Positions 17,985 to 29,552 of a stretch of DNA of 64,000 bases are shown here, piece by piece. The number at the start of each line of letters is the position of its first letter. The first letter of the stretch is position 1. This stretch comes from Sphaerotilus hippei (GTDB lineage Bacteria; Pseudomonadota; Gammaproteobacteria; Burkholderiales; Burkholderiaceae_C), in the NCBI RefSeq assembly GCF_003201595.1, contig NZ_QJJS01000020.1, positions 18,316 to 82,315 on the forward strand, given 5' to 3'. The notes below the pieces were generated by a model. The model saw only the letters and a list, made by a program, of their open reading frames with translations, made no database searches and had not been told where the DNA came from. A program made the position numbers and the translations under genes.

Positions 17985-19604
17985 TCAGTGGGACGTGCCC
18001 TCGGAGCGGGTGATCTTGTTCCACACGTTGTACTTGCCCACGGGCTTGCTCATCGGCAGGCGCCGGACCTCCTGGAACGTCCGGGCGTCGTAGACGATCA
18101 GTGCGCCGTCCATCTCCCACAGGCTGGCCAGCGCGTGGCGGCCGTCGCGGGTGAACTCGATGTGCGCCAGCGTCCTGCCCGGCTCGCGCACGCTCGCCAC
18201 CGGCTGCAGGGTCTGCTTGTCGATGATGGTCAGCGTGTCGCGCGCGGTCGGGCTCATCATCGAGTCGGTCCAGGCGTAGCGGCTGGCCTCGTGGCTGCGC
18301 ATGAAGAACCCCGGGCCGGGCGTGGTGATGGTGGTGACCGTGCGCCAGGTCTTCATGTCGATGACGTCGATGCGACCGTCCTTCAGGTTCGGGCTGGCCA
18401 GCACCGTCGTGCCCTGCCAGCCGAAGGTGATGCCCGAGCCCAGGTGCGGCATGCCGGCGATCGGCAACTCGGCGATCTTCTTGCGGATGTCGAGGTTGAC
18501 GACCTGCGCGGTGGGCGTGTCGTCATCTTTCGCACGCGTGGCCCCCAGCACGTTGCGGTAGCCCTGGTCGAAGAAGAAGTCGTCCAGCGGCTCGTCGAGC
18601 AGCGTGCGCCGCGCGCCCAGGTAGCCGGGCTTGGCGATCGCCTCGCCCATCGGGTAGTCGTGCACGTAGCCGTCGTGGATCGGCTCGGCCTTGGGGTCAT
18701 AGGAGATCTCCCAGACCTCGGGGATGTCCTTCATCGCCACCACGAAGCTCTTGCGCGGCGCGGCGTCGTAGACCGCCGACACGCGCGAGGCGCTCTTGCC
18801 GTCGAGCGTGGCGGCGTCGAAGCTCTTGACCAGCTTCAGGTCGGCATCGAACAGCGCCAGGTTGCGCGGCAGGTAGTTGGCCGCCATCACCCACTTGCCG
18901 TCGCCGCTGACCGCGACGTTGCGCATGTTCAGCCCGGCGCGCACCTCGGCCACCACCGTCAGGTTCCACAGGTCGTACTTGGTGATCCAGCCGTCCCGCG
19001 AGCCGAAGAAGACGTAGCGCCCCTCGGGCGTGAACTTCGGCCCGCCGTGCAGCGCATAGCGGCTGGCGAAGCGGTGGATGGGCTCGAAGCGGTCGCCGTC
19101 GACCAGGCTCACATGGTGATCCCCACCCTCGACGACGACGAACAGGTTCATCGGATCGGCCGACCAGACGGGGCGATCGGGCAGGTCGCGTGCCCCGGCC
19201 ACCTCCAGGCGCGAGGCGCGGATGTCGGCCTCGCTCCAGGTCGGCGCCGGGCTGACCGGTTGCCGGATCCAGGTCGACAGCGCCTCGATCTCCCGGGCCG
19301 ACAGCGTCTGGCCGAAGGCGGGCATCTGCGTGGCCGGCCGGCCCTGGGCGATGACCTGCTGCGCCTGGGCGGGCCGCAGCCGCTCCAGGCTCTCGGGCAG
19401 CAGGGCCGGCCCCATGCCCCCGGTGCGCTGCTCGCCGTGGCAGGCGGCGCAGTGCTGCTGGAACAGCGCGGCCACCGGCACCGGCCCGCTGGCCGGGGCG
19501 GCCGACGCCTCGGGGCCGGCCGCGCGGGCCAGGCCGTGGCCCATCCAGACCAGCCCGGCGGCCAGCAGCAGCTTGGCCACGCCCGACCACAGGTGTTCAC
19601 GCAT
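17985..19604 (-). CDS. nirN: NirN, periplasmic dihydro-heme d1 dehydrogenase
   Basis: A 539-residue exported protein with an N-terminal cytochrome c domain (CAACH at 52-56) and a C-terminal eight-bladed d1-type propeller. The segment RYALHGGPKFTPEGRYVFF contains the likely d1-ligand histidine. NirN is a paralogue of NirS that performs the last oxidation in heme d1 synthesis and hands the cofactor to NirS. It is slightly longer than many NirN. It overlaps nirJ by eight bases and ends the nir run. Confidence 0.9.
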   Translation of the reverse strand: MREHLWSGVAKLLLAAGLVWMGHGLARAAGPEASAAPASGPVPVAALFQQHCAACHGEQRTGGMGPALLPESLERLRPAQAQQVIAQGRPATQMPAFGQTLSAREIEALSTWIRQPVSPAPTWSEADIRASRLEVAGARDLPDRPVWSADPMNLFVVVEGGDHHVSLVDGDRFEPIHRFASRYALHGGPKFTPEGRYVFFGSRDGWITKYDLWNLTVVAEVRAGLNMRNVAVSGDGKWVMAANYLPRNLALFDADLKLVKSFDAATLDGKSASRVSAVYDAAPRKSFVVAMKDIPEVWEISYDPKAEPIHDGYVHDYPMGEAIAKPGYLGARRTLLDEPLDDFFFDQGYRNVLGATRAKDDDTPTAQVVNLDIRKKIAELPIAGMPHLGSGITFGWQGTTVLASPNLKDGRIDVIDMKTWRTVTTITTPGPGFFMRSHEASRYAWTDSMMSPTARDTLTIIDKQTLQPVASVREPGRTLAHIEFTRDGRHALASLWEMDGALIVYDARTFQEVRRLPMSKPVGKYNVWNKITRSEGTSH

Positions 19605-20835
19605 GGCGCGACTCCCGACGGGCGTGGTCGGCCGGGCCGAAGGGCAGCACGGCGAGCCGCCCGGCGTCGCTGCCCGGCGTGGCACCGATCTCGTCGTCGC
19701 GCAGGTAGCAGCCCGGATCCTCGGCCCAGGGATCGCCGCTGGTCTGCTGCGCCCGCACCCGGGTGTTGCCGCCGCACAGCGCCAGGTGGGCACAGCCGGC
19801 GCAGCGCCCGCCCACCGGGCGGGGCGAGGTCTTCAGCCCCGCCATCAGCGCATCCGAGGTGTCGGACCAGATCGTGCTGAACGGCCGCTCGCGCACGCTG
19901 CCCAGGTCGTGATGCCACCACATGGTGTCCGGGTGCACATGGCCCAGGTTGTCGATGTTGGCCACGTGGACCCCGCTGGCATTGCCGCCCCAGGCGGCCA
20001 GGCGCTCGCGCAGCGCCGGTGCCCAGCGGGGCAGGCGCTGCTGCACCCACTGCAGCAGGTAGGGCCCGTCGGCGTCGTTGTTGCCGGTGACGTACTCTTC
20101 GGGCCGGCCCTCGAGGGCCGCCTGCCAGGCGCGCTCGAACAGCAGGTCCATCGCCTGCCGGGTGGCCATGAACTGCGCATCCTGGCCGCGGTGCACATTG
20201 CCCCGGCCGGCGTAGTTCAGGTGCGAGAAGTAGAACTTGTCGACCTGCAGCTCGCGCATCAGCTCGAGCAGCGCCGGCAGGTCGTGGGCGTTGAGCGCCG
20301 TCATCGTGTAGCGCAGGCCCACCTTCACGCCGCGCTCGCGCAGCAGCCGCACGGCGGCCACGCTGCGGTCGAAGGCGCCGTCGAGGCGGCGGAAGCGGTC
20401 GTGGGTGGTGCGCAGGCCGTCCAGGCTGATGCCGACGTAGTCGAAGCCGGTGGCGGCGATGCGGTCGGCGGTCGCCGCGTCGATCAGCGTGCCGTTGCTC
20501 GACAGGCCGGTGTAGAAGCCCATCGCCCGGGACCGGGCCGCGATCTCGAAGAGGTCGGCACGCATCAGCGGCTCGCCCCCCGACAGGATCAGCACCGGCA
20601 CCCGGAAGGCCTTCAGGTCGTCCATCACGGTGAAGACCTCGGCGGTGGACAGCTCGCCCGCGTAGTCGTGGTCGGCCGACAGCGCGTAGCAGTGCCGGCA
20701 GGTCAGGTTGCAGCGGCGGATCAGGTTCCAGATGACCACCGGCCCGGCGGGCGCGGTGCCGCGGCGTGGCACCGGAAACGCCCCGGTGTGCCGGGCTTGC
20801 GCCAACTCGCGCATGAACTGGCTGATGCGGAACAT
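19597..20835 (-). CDS. nirJ: NirJ, radical SAM heme d1 synthesis protein
   Basis: A 412-residue radical SAM enzyme. The cluster motif is CNLTCRHCY (Cys42, 46, 49), followed by LSGGEPLM. A SPASM-like C-terminal cysteine set includes CAGCAHLALCGG and a later GCY. It removes the propionate groups of 12,18-didecarboxysiroheme to make the d1 carbonyls. It lies three bases after nirH. Confidence 0.94.
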   Translation of the reverse strand: MFRISQFMRELAQARHTGAFPVPRRGTAPAGPVVIWNLIRRCNLTCRHCYALSADHDYAGELSTAEVFTVMDDLKAFRVPVLILSGGEPLMRADLFEIAARSRAMGFYTGLSSNGTLIDAATADRIAATGFDYVGISLDGLRTTHDRFRRLDGAFDRSVAAVRLLRERGVKVGLRYTMTALNAHDLPALLELMRELQVDKFYFSHLNYAGRGNVHRGQDAQFMATRQAMDLLFERAWQAALEGRPEEYVTGNNDADGPYLLQWVQQRLPRWAPALRERLAAWGGNASGVHVANIDNLGHVHPDTMWWHHDLGSVRERPFSTIWSDTSDALMAGLKTSPRPVGGRCAGCAHLALCGGNTRVRAQQTSGDPWAEDPGCYLRDDEIGATPGSDAGRLAVLPFGPADHARRESRHA

Positions 20836-20838
20836 GGT

Positions 20839-21324
20839 TCAGGCTCCCGGGGTGAGCCGCAATCCGGTCTTCTTCAGGATGGCGGTGGAATAGAGGATGT
20901 CGTGGCTGCGGCAGGCCGGCCCGAGCAGCCGGGCGATCGTGTCGGCCTGCTGCCGCACCTCGTCGCGCGAGCGGCCGTGCAGCATCGCGAACAGGTTGTA
21001 GGGCCAGGTCGGCAGGTGGCGTGGCCGGCGGTAGCAGTGGCTGACCCCGGACAGCGCGCCGACCTGCTCGCCCAGCGTGTCGACCTGCGTGTCGTCGACG
21101 TCCCAGACGCTCATGCCGTTGGCGGTCCAGCCCAGCCGGTAGTGGTTGGGCACCGCGCCGATGCGGCGCACCAGGCCGGCCTCGAGCATCCGGCCCAGGC
21201 GCTCGCGCACCCGCTCGCCCGACACGCCCAGCATCGCGCCGACCGCTTCATAGGGCCGGCTCACCAGCGGCAGGCCGCCCTGGGTGGCGGCGATCAGTTC
21301 ACGGTCGAAGTCATCGAGCGGCAT
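20839..21324 (-). CDS. nirH: NirH, siroheme decarboxylase subunit
   Basis: A 161-residue Lrp/AsnC-like protein of the AhbAB/NirDLGH family. An N-terminal winged helix is visible (YEAVGAMLGVSGERVRERL), and the heme-side segment reads YRRPRHLPTWPYNLFAM. NirDLGH decarboxylates siroheme in heme d1 synthesis. It overlaps nirG by 14 bases. Confidence 0.9.
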   Translation of the reverse strand: MPLDDFDRELIAATQGGLPLVSRPYEAVGAMLGVSGERVRERLGRMLEAGLVRRIGAVPNHYRLGWTANGMSVWDVDDTQVDTLGEQVGALSGVSHCYRRPRHLPTWPYNLFAMLHGRSRDEVRQQADTIARLLGPACRSHDILYSTAILKKTGLRLTPGA

Positions 21325-21796
21325 GGCCGGCCTCCTCTGCTGCGCCCGACTGCAGCGGCAGGCGCAGCTCGACGAAAAATTCGCGCTCCTTCGGAAAGGC
21401 CAGCACCGGCAGGCCGGTCACGGCCTCGATGCGCCGCAGCGCGGCCTCGGCCAGCGCGGGGGTCTGCGCGGCGACGACGAACCACATGTTCAGCGCATGC
21501 TCGCGCCGGTAGTTGTGCGCCACCTCGGGCAGCGCATTGACCTGCGCGGCCACCTGCTCGTAGCTCGCCTCGGGCGCGGTCAGCGCGGCCAGCACGAACA
21601 GCCCCCCGGCCCGCTCGATCTGGAACAGCGGGCCGAAGCGGGTCAGCACGCCACGCGACAGCAGGTGGCGCAGGCGCTCGATCAGCACGTCCTCGCTGCA
21701 GCCCAGCTCCTCGGCCACGTCGGCGAAGGGCCGGTCGCTCAGCGGCAGGTCGCCGTGCAGCCGGGTGAGCAGTCGCACTTCGTCAGGAGACAGCAT
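21311..21796 (-). CDS. nirG: NirG, siroheme decarboxylase subunit
   Basis: A 161-residue Lrp/AsnC-like siroheme decarboxylase subunit. HNYRREHALNMWFV is the conserved active-site segment. The ATG chosen (MLSPDEVRLL) has AAGAGG upstream and overlaps nirDL by 14 bases; a longer in-frame extension exists but does not look like protein of this family. Confidence 0.88.
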   Translation of the reverse strand: MLSPDEVRLLTRLHGDLPLSDRPFADVAEELGCSEDVLIERLRHLLSRGVLTRFGPLFQIERAGGLFVLAALTAPEASYEQVAAQVNALPEVAHNYRREHALNMWFVVAAQTPALAEAALRRIEAVTGLPVLAFPKEREFFVELRLPLQSGAAEEAGHAAR

Positions 21797-22796
21797 GGAG
21801 AACCTCTTGGACAGACGGATCGATGGCCGGCAGGTCGCGGAAGCGCCGCGCGCCGGTCTGCTTGAAGCGCCGGGTGGAGAACAGCACCGCCTGCGGATGG
21901 GCGGCCAGCCCGCAGCGGCTGCCGACACGCTCGAGCACCTCGTGCACCGCCGCCCGGTCGCGGCCATGCACCATCGCGTACAGGTTGTAGGGCCAGCCCG
22001 GCGCGCGCTCGCGGCAGTAGGCCAGCGTCACGCCGGGTTCACGCGCCAGCAGCTCGCCGCTGAGATCGACCTGCGTGTCGGGCAGGTCGAAGACGGCCAT
22101 CGCGTTGGCGTCGAAGCCGAGTTCGTGGTGGCGCACGATGGCGCCGAAACGCTTGAGCGTGCCCTCGGCCAGCCAGGCCCGCAGGCGGTCCAGCACCGCC
22201 TCGACCGGCCGCCCCAGGGCCTCGGCCCAGACGTCGAAGGGACGGGGCACCAGGGGCAGCCCCTCCTCGACCCGTGCGGCCAGCGCCAGGTCGGCCGCAG
22301 CGATCGGCCGGGCCTCGCCGGCGGGCGGCATCACGCCCGGGGCGGTGCGGTGGCGCAGGTCGAAGCCGAGGTCGATGCGATAGGCCCGGCGCATGCGCAG
22401 GCGCAGCGCCGGCAGGCCGCCGCGCCGCTCCAGGTCCAGCATCGCCTGCTCGACGGCAGCGGCATCGCGCCCGGTCATCACGAACCACAGGTTCAGGCGG
22501 TGATCCCGCTGGTAGTTGTGGTTCACCCCCGGGTGGGACGACACCAGGGCCGCCACCGCCTCGAGCCGTTCGGGCGGCACGGCCATCGCGGCCAGCAGCG
22601 CCGCCCCGCCCGCGCCGGTGCCGAAGACCCCGCCGATGCGGCTCAGCGCGCCCCCGTCGCGCGCCCGCTCGCAGGCGGCCAGCACGTCGACGACCCGGCA
22701 GCCCAGCCGGTCGGCCAGGCGGGCGAAAGGCTCACGCTCCAGCGGAAAGTCACGCTGCCAAGGGTTCAGCAGATCGATCGCCTGCAGTGCATTCAT
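21783..22796 (-). CDS. nirDL: NirDL, fused siroheme decarboxylase subunits
   Basis: A 337-residue protein holding two Lrp/AsnC-like modules in one chain: an NirD-like half (about 1-160, HNYQRDHRLNLWFV) and an NirL-like half (about 165-337, CRERAPGWPYNLYAM). The linker is around residues 150-170. In several denitrifiers these are separate genes; here they are fused. Confidence 0.9.
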   Translation of the reverse strand: MNALQAIDLLNPWQRDFPLEREPFARLADRLGCRVVDVLAACERARDGGALSRIGGVFGTGAGGAALLAAMAVPPERLEAVAALVSSHPGVNHNYQRDHRLNLWFVMTGRDAAAVEQAMLDLERRGGLPALRLRMRRAYRIDLGFDLRHRTAPGVMPPAGEARPIAAADLALAARVEEGLPLVPRPFDVWAEALGRPVEAVLDRLRAWLAEGTLKRFGAIVRHHELGFDANAMAVFDLPDTQVDLSGELLAREPGVTLAYCRERAPGWPYNLYAMVHGRDRAAVHEVLERVGSRCGLAAHPQAVLFSTRRFKQTGARRFRDLPAIDPSVQEVLHAVS

Positions 22797-22797
22797 G

Positions 22798-23985
22798 TCA
22801 GAACCCCATCCGCGCCGCGCGCGAGGTGAAGAAGATGCCGCTGGGCGCCTGGACGTCGAGCATGGCCAGCGTGGTGAAGCCGCCGGTGTCGATCACGCGC
22901 ACCCGGTCGTCGTCGCGGCAGCTGATCCACACCGCCTCGCCGCGTGGCGTGAACTCCATGTGCAGCACGGCCTTGCCGGGTTCGAGCGTCCGGATGACGC
23001 GCTGGCCGGGCGTGTCGATCACCTGCACGCGGTCGTAGTCGGGCACGGCGAAGTTGACCCAGACCTGGCGGCCGTCGGGCCGCGCCATCACGAACACCGG
23101 CTGGCCGGCGACCGGGATGCGGCCGACCTCGGCCCAGGTCGCGGTGTCGACCACCAGCACCTCGTGGCGGCCGATCGCGGGCAGGTAGGCACGCCGCCCG
23201 GCCACCGCCCAGCCGCGCAGGTGCGGCATCTTGTAGACCGGCAGCGCCTGCTCGCCCCGGCCGTAGCCGCCGAGGATGCGGCGCGCCACGGGCGTCTCGG
23301 CCCACAGGTCGACCAGCGCCAGGCCGTCCTCGCCGAACAGGCCGGCGATGTAGTGGCGGCCATCGGGCGTGACCAGCGCGTCGTAGGGCTGGCGGCCGAT
23401 GCCGGGCAGCCTGGTGATCTGCGGGCGGCGGATGTCCGACAGGTCGGCGATCCAGATCGCGTCGGCATCGAACAGGCTGAACGCGAAGCGCCGGCCCGGC
23501 AGGTCGACCAGGCCGACCACCCGCGAGGGCTTGTCCGCACCGTATTCGGCGGGGATGTCGGCCAGCAGCGTGAGCGTGCGGGCATCGAACACCTTGACGC
23601 CGCCGGGCGTGTAGTTCTGCGCCGCCACCAGCGTGCCGTCGGCGCTGATGGCCCCGCCGATCGAGTTGCCGGCCTGCATCACGCGCGCCACCAGGCGGCG
23701 CTGCAGCAGGTCGACCTTGCTCAGCCCGCCGTCGCGACCGAACACGTAGGCGTGCAGGCCGTCGCGCGAGAACACCACCGAGGCGTGCGACAGGTCGCCC
23801 AGGCCGTCGACGCGGCCCAGCACCGTGCGCTGCGTGGTGTCGACCAGCACCACCGAGCCACGGGCCCGTTCGATGACGAGCCCCAGGTCACCGGTGCCGC
23901 GTGGCGGCGCCACGGCACAGGCGGACAGGAGGCCCAGGGCCGGCCAGGCGGCCAGGCTGGCGAGCAGTTCACGGCGCTGCATCAT
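22798..23985 (-). CDS. nirF: NirF, periplasmic heme d1 synthesis protein
   Basis: A 395-residue d1-propeller-like protein without a heme c domain. The N-terminus has a lipoprotein-type box (LLSAC) after RRELLAS, so it may be lipid-anchored in the periplasm. The segment GDLSHASVVFSRDGLHAYVF contains the histidine equivalent to the d1 ligand of NirF/NirS. It acts late in heme d1 formation. It lies one base before nirDL and overlaps nirC by four bases. Confidence 0.92.
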   Translation of the reverse strand: MMQRRELLASLAAWPALGLLSACAVAPPRGTGDLGLVIERARGSVVLVDTTQRTVLGRVDGLGDLSHASVVFSRDGLHAYVFGRDGGLSKVDLLQRRLVARVMQAGNSIGGAISADGTLVAAQNYTPGGVKVFDARTLTLLADIPAEYGADKPSRVVGLVDLPGRRFAFSLFDADAIWIADLSDIRRPQITRLPGIGRQPYDALVTPDGRHYIAGLFGEDGLALVDLWAETPVARRILGGYGRGEQALPVYKMPHLRGWAVAGRRAYLPAIGRHEVLVVDTATWAEVGRIPVAGQPVFVMARPDGRQVWVNFAVPDYDRVQVIDTPGQRVIRTLEPGKAVLHMEFTPRGEAVWISCRDDDRVRVIDTGGFTTLAMLDVQAPSGIFFTSRAARMGF

Positions 23986-24353
23986 CGGGACACTTTCGAG
24001 AGGTCATCCGGGAAGCCGGCCCGCAGGCGCTCGGCGATCCAGCGGGCCTCGGCCTCGCTGAGCATCGCTCGCCACGGGGGCATCGGCGTGCCCGGACGGC
24101 CATGGAAGATCGTGGCGGCCACGCTGTCGGCCGGCAGGCCCGACAGCGCGGCCGGCGTGAGGGCCGGGCCGAGCCCGCCGGTCAGGCGCATGCCGTGGCA
24201 GGACCCGCAGTCCTGCGTCACCATGCGCACCAGCTGCTGCCGGCGCGGCCCGTCCGGCTCGACCGCCTCGGGGTGATCGAGCGCGGCCGCACCCACGCCG
24301 CCGGCACCGGCCAGCAGGGCCAGCAGGACGACGCCGTGGCGGTGCGGGCTCAT
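23982..24353 (-). CDS. nirC: NirC, cytochrome c55x
   Basis: A 123-residue exported monoheme cytochrome c (CGSCH at 49-53; late PGTPMPPW supplies the Met ligand). NirC accepts electrons in heme d1 maturation, probably from NirN/NirF chemistry. It overlaps nirF by four bases. Confidence 0.87.
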   Translation of the reverse strand: MSPHRHGVVLLALLAGAGGVGAAALDHPEAVEPDGPRRQQLVRMVTQDCGSCHGMRLTGGLGPALTPAALSGLPADSVAATIFHGRPGTPMPPWRAMLSEAEARWIAERLRAGFPDDLSKVSR

Positions 24354-24360
24354 GTCGGCC

Positions 24361-24669
24361 TCAGGACTTCAGGATCCACTCGACGGCTTCCTTCAAGTCG
24401 CCGTCGCTGATCTTGTCCGCCCCGATCGGGGACATCGGGACGGGCCCGAAGCTGCCCGAGCCGCCCTTGCGCACCTTCTCCATCAACCGCGCCGTGACGT
24501 CCTGGCCCTTGTACCGGGCCGCGATGTCCTTGAACGCCGGGCCGAGGATCTTCTTGTCCTTGGCGTGGCAGGCCATGCAGCCGGCCTTGCCCATGGCCTC
24601 GTCGGGCGCCGCCCAGGCACCGGCCGAAGCCAGCGCCAGGACGGCCACGATCATCATCTTCACTTTCAT
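24361..24669 (-). CDS. nirM: NirM, cytochrome c551
   Basis: A 102-residue class I cytochrome c: signal peptide ending AWA (18-20), CMACH at 31-35 and a Met ligand in PVPMSPIG. It is the soluble electron donor to NirS. It lies 30 bp after nirS and seven bases before nirC. Confidence 0.92.
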   Translation of the reverse strand: MKVKMMIVAVLALASAGAWAAPDEAMGKAGCMACHAKDKKILGPAFKDIAARYKGQDVTARLMEKVRKGGSGSFGPVPMSPIGADKISDGDLKEAVEWILKS

Positions 24670-24699
24670 GTCGCTCTCCTGCCTCGATCCCGAGGGACC

Positions 24700-27479
<2,780 letters not shown>

Positions 27480-27494
27480 GCCGGCCCGCAACGG

Positions 27495-27520
27495 ACGAGG
27501 CGGCCCGCAGGCCGCCTCGT
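27495..27520. terminator. Bidirectional terminator hairpin
   Basis: A perfect 11-bp stem (ACGAGGCGGCC / GGCCGCCTCGT) with a CGCA loop lies between convergent nirE and the cysteine desulfurase gene. No U-tract follows. Confidence 0.7.
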
Positions 27521-27551
27521 GGGTCACGTCGGAACCCGGACGCGACCGGGT

Positions 27552-29552
27552 TCAGCGGCGCGCGCGCGCCAGCCGGTCCACGACGCGCACCAGCAGGTCC
27601 ACTTCCTCGCAGGTGTTGTAGAACGCCAGCGAGGGCCGCACCGTCGCCTCGACGCCAAAGCGCCTCAGGATGGGCTGGGCGCAGTGGTGCCCGGAGCGCA
27701 CCGCGATGCCCTCCTGGTTCAGCGCCTTGCCCACTTCTTCGGTCGAGTGGCCGGCCAGCACGAACGAGGCCACGCTGGCCTTGTCACGCGCCGTGCCGAT
27801 CAGGCGCAGGCCCGGAATGCGGATCAGCCCGTGCGTGGCGTACTCCAGCAGGTCGTGCTCATAGCGGGCGATGCGCTCGATGCCGATGCGCTCCACGTAG
27901 TCCAGCGCCGCGCCCAGGCCCACCGCGTCGGCGATGTTGCCGGTGCCGGCCTCGAACTTGTTGGGCGGCGGCTGGAACACCGTGCGCTCGAAGGTGACGT
28001 CGGCGATCATGTTGCCGCCGCCCTGCCACGGGGGCATCTCCTCGAGCAGCGCCTTCTTGCCGTAGACCACGCCGATGCCGGTGGGACCGAAGATCTTGTG
28101 TCCGGAGAACACGAAGAAGTCGGTGTCCAGCGCCCGCACGTCGACCTTCATGTGGCTCACCGACTGAGCCCCGTCGACCAGGGTCCTGGCGCCGGCACGA
28201 TGAGCCATCGCCACGATCTCGGCCACCGGCACCACCGTGCCCAGCGCGTTGGACACCTGCGTCACCGCGACCAGCCTGGTGCGCGGGTTCAGCAACCGCT
28301 GGTACTCGTCCAGCAGCACCTGGCCCGTGTCGTCCACCGGGATGACGCGGATCTTGGCGCCCTTCTGCGCGGCCAGCTGCTGCCACGGCACGATGTTGGC
28401 GTGGTGCTCCAGGTTGGAGACGATGATCTCGTCGCCTTCCTGGATGTTCTGCACGCCCCAGGTCTTGGCCACTAGGTTGATGGCCTCGGTCGCGCCGCGC
28501 ACGAAGATCACCTCGTCCACCGAACCGGCACCGATGAAGCGGCGCACGGTCTCGCGCGCCTTTTCATAGGCATCGGTGGCGCGCGCCGCCAGCTCGTGCG
28601 CGGCGCGGTGGATGTTGGAGTTCTCGTGCGCGTAGAAGTGGCTCACCCGGTCGATGACCGACTGCGGCTTCTGCGTCGTGGCGGCGTTGTCGAACCACAC
28701 CAGCGGCCGGCCGTTGACCCGCTCCTGCAGGATCGGGAAGTCGCGCCGGATGGCCTGCACGTCGAACGCCGGGCGGGCCGAAGCCCCCGCCTGAGGCACG
28801 GCCTGCGGATCCCCGGCGTGACGGGCCGAGAACGGGGCCGGTCCGGCCTCCACGAAGTAGTAGCCGGGCGCAGCGGCACCGGGCGCCGACGCCGGAGCGG
28901 GCGTGGTGCGGCCGGGCTCGGCCAGCAGGCTGCGCAGCGTGTCGGCACCCGGCAGTCCGAAGGACTGCGCGGTCACACGATCGTCACCGGGGACCTGCAG
29001 TTCAGGCGTGGCGGCCTGGGGCTGGAACGCACGGGCTTCACCCAGAAAGTAGTAGGGCGAGGTTGGCGGAGAAGGCGCCGGGCGGCCACCTGCACCTGCA
29101 CCTGCACCTGCATCGGGCAAGGCAGCGGCGTAGCCTTCAGGCACGCCCAGCGCATGGCCGCCCAGCCTCGGCTCGAAGGCCGGTGCGGCGGTGGCCACCG
29201 AATCGGGCAGGCCGTTGGGTGCCGCGGCGTGCGGCACCAGCGACGGAATGGACGCCACCTGGTTGGCCGCGCCTTGAGGCGAGGTCGGTGCGACGTTGGC
29301 GCCGGGCGCCAGCGTGCCGGGCAGCGCCGGGCCGTTGGCCAGCGGCCCGGGCGCGAACCCGGCCGGCAGCGGGTTGGACGGCACCGGCACGCCACCGGCG
29401 GCCTGCTGCCCGGGCAGCAGCGCCCGCGCAGCGCCCACCGGACCCGCGCCCGGCAGCGCGGCGAAGAACTCGCCGGCCAGCGCGTTCAGCATCGCCAGGT
29501 CCGGCAGGCCAGCGCCCGCCGAGGCCTCACTTGTAGGTGTCGGGGTAGTCAT
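27552..29552 (-). CDS. Encapsulin-cargo cysteine desulfurase with long N-terminal extension
   Basis: A 666-residue protein. Residues about 263-666 are a complete SufS-type (group II) cysteine desulfurase: PLP lysine in SGHKIFGPTG (Lys486) and catalytic cysteine in RSGHHCAQP (Cys624). The 138-residue Lys-Cys spacing equals that of E. coli SufS. Residues 1-262 are Ala/Pro/Gly-rich and probably disordered. They contain a short helical LPDLAMLNALAGEFF near 16-30 and two similar aromatic motifs, SPYYFLGEA (165-173) and GYYFVEAGP (230-238). Such extensions are cargo-loading domains of desulfurases packaged in family 2A encapsulins. The gene overlaps the shell gene by 26 bases. Reaction: L-cysteine to alanine plus protein persulfide or sulfane sulfur. 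Confidence 0.93.
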   Translation of the reverse strand: MTTPTPTSEASAGAGLPDLAMLNALAGEFFAALPGAGPVGAARALLPGQQAAGGVPVPSNPLPAGFAPGPLANGPALPGTLAPGANVAPTSPQGAANQVASIPSLVPHAAAPNGLPDSVATAAPAFEPRLGGHALGVPEGYAAALPDAGAGAGAGGRPAPSPPTSPYYFLGEARAFQPQAATPELQVPGDDRVTAQSFGLPGADTLRSLLAEPGRTTPAPASAPGAAAPGYYFVEAGPAPFSARHAGDPQAVPQAGASARPAFDVQAIRRDFPILQERVNGRPLVWFDNAATTQKPQSVIDRVSHFYAHENSNIHRAAHELAARATDAYEKARETVRRFIGAGSVDEVIFVRGATEAINLVAKTWGVQNIQEGDEIIVSNLEHHANIVPWQQLAAQKGAKIRVIPVDDTGQVLLDEYQRLLNPRTRLVAVTQVSNALGTVVPVAEIVAMAHRAGARTLVDGAQSVSHMKVDVRALDTDFFVFSGHKIFGPTGIGVVYGKKALLEEMPPWQGGGNMIADVTFERTVFQPPPNKFEAGTGNIADAVGLGAALDYVERIGIERIARYEHDLLEYATHGLIRIPGLRLIGTARDKASVASFVLAGHSTEEVGKALNQEGIAVRSGHHCAQPILRRFGVEATVRPSLAFYNTCEEVDLLVRVVDRLARARR

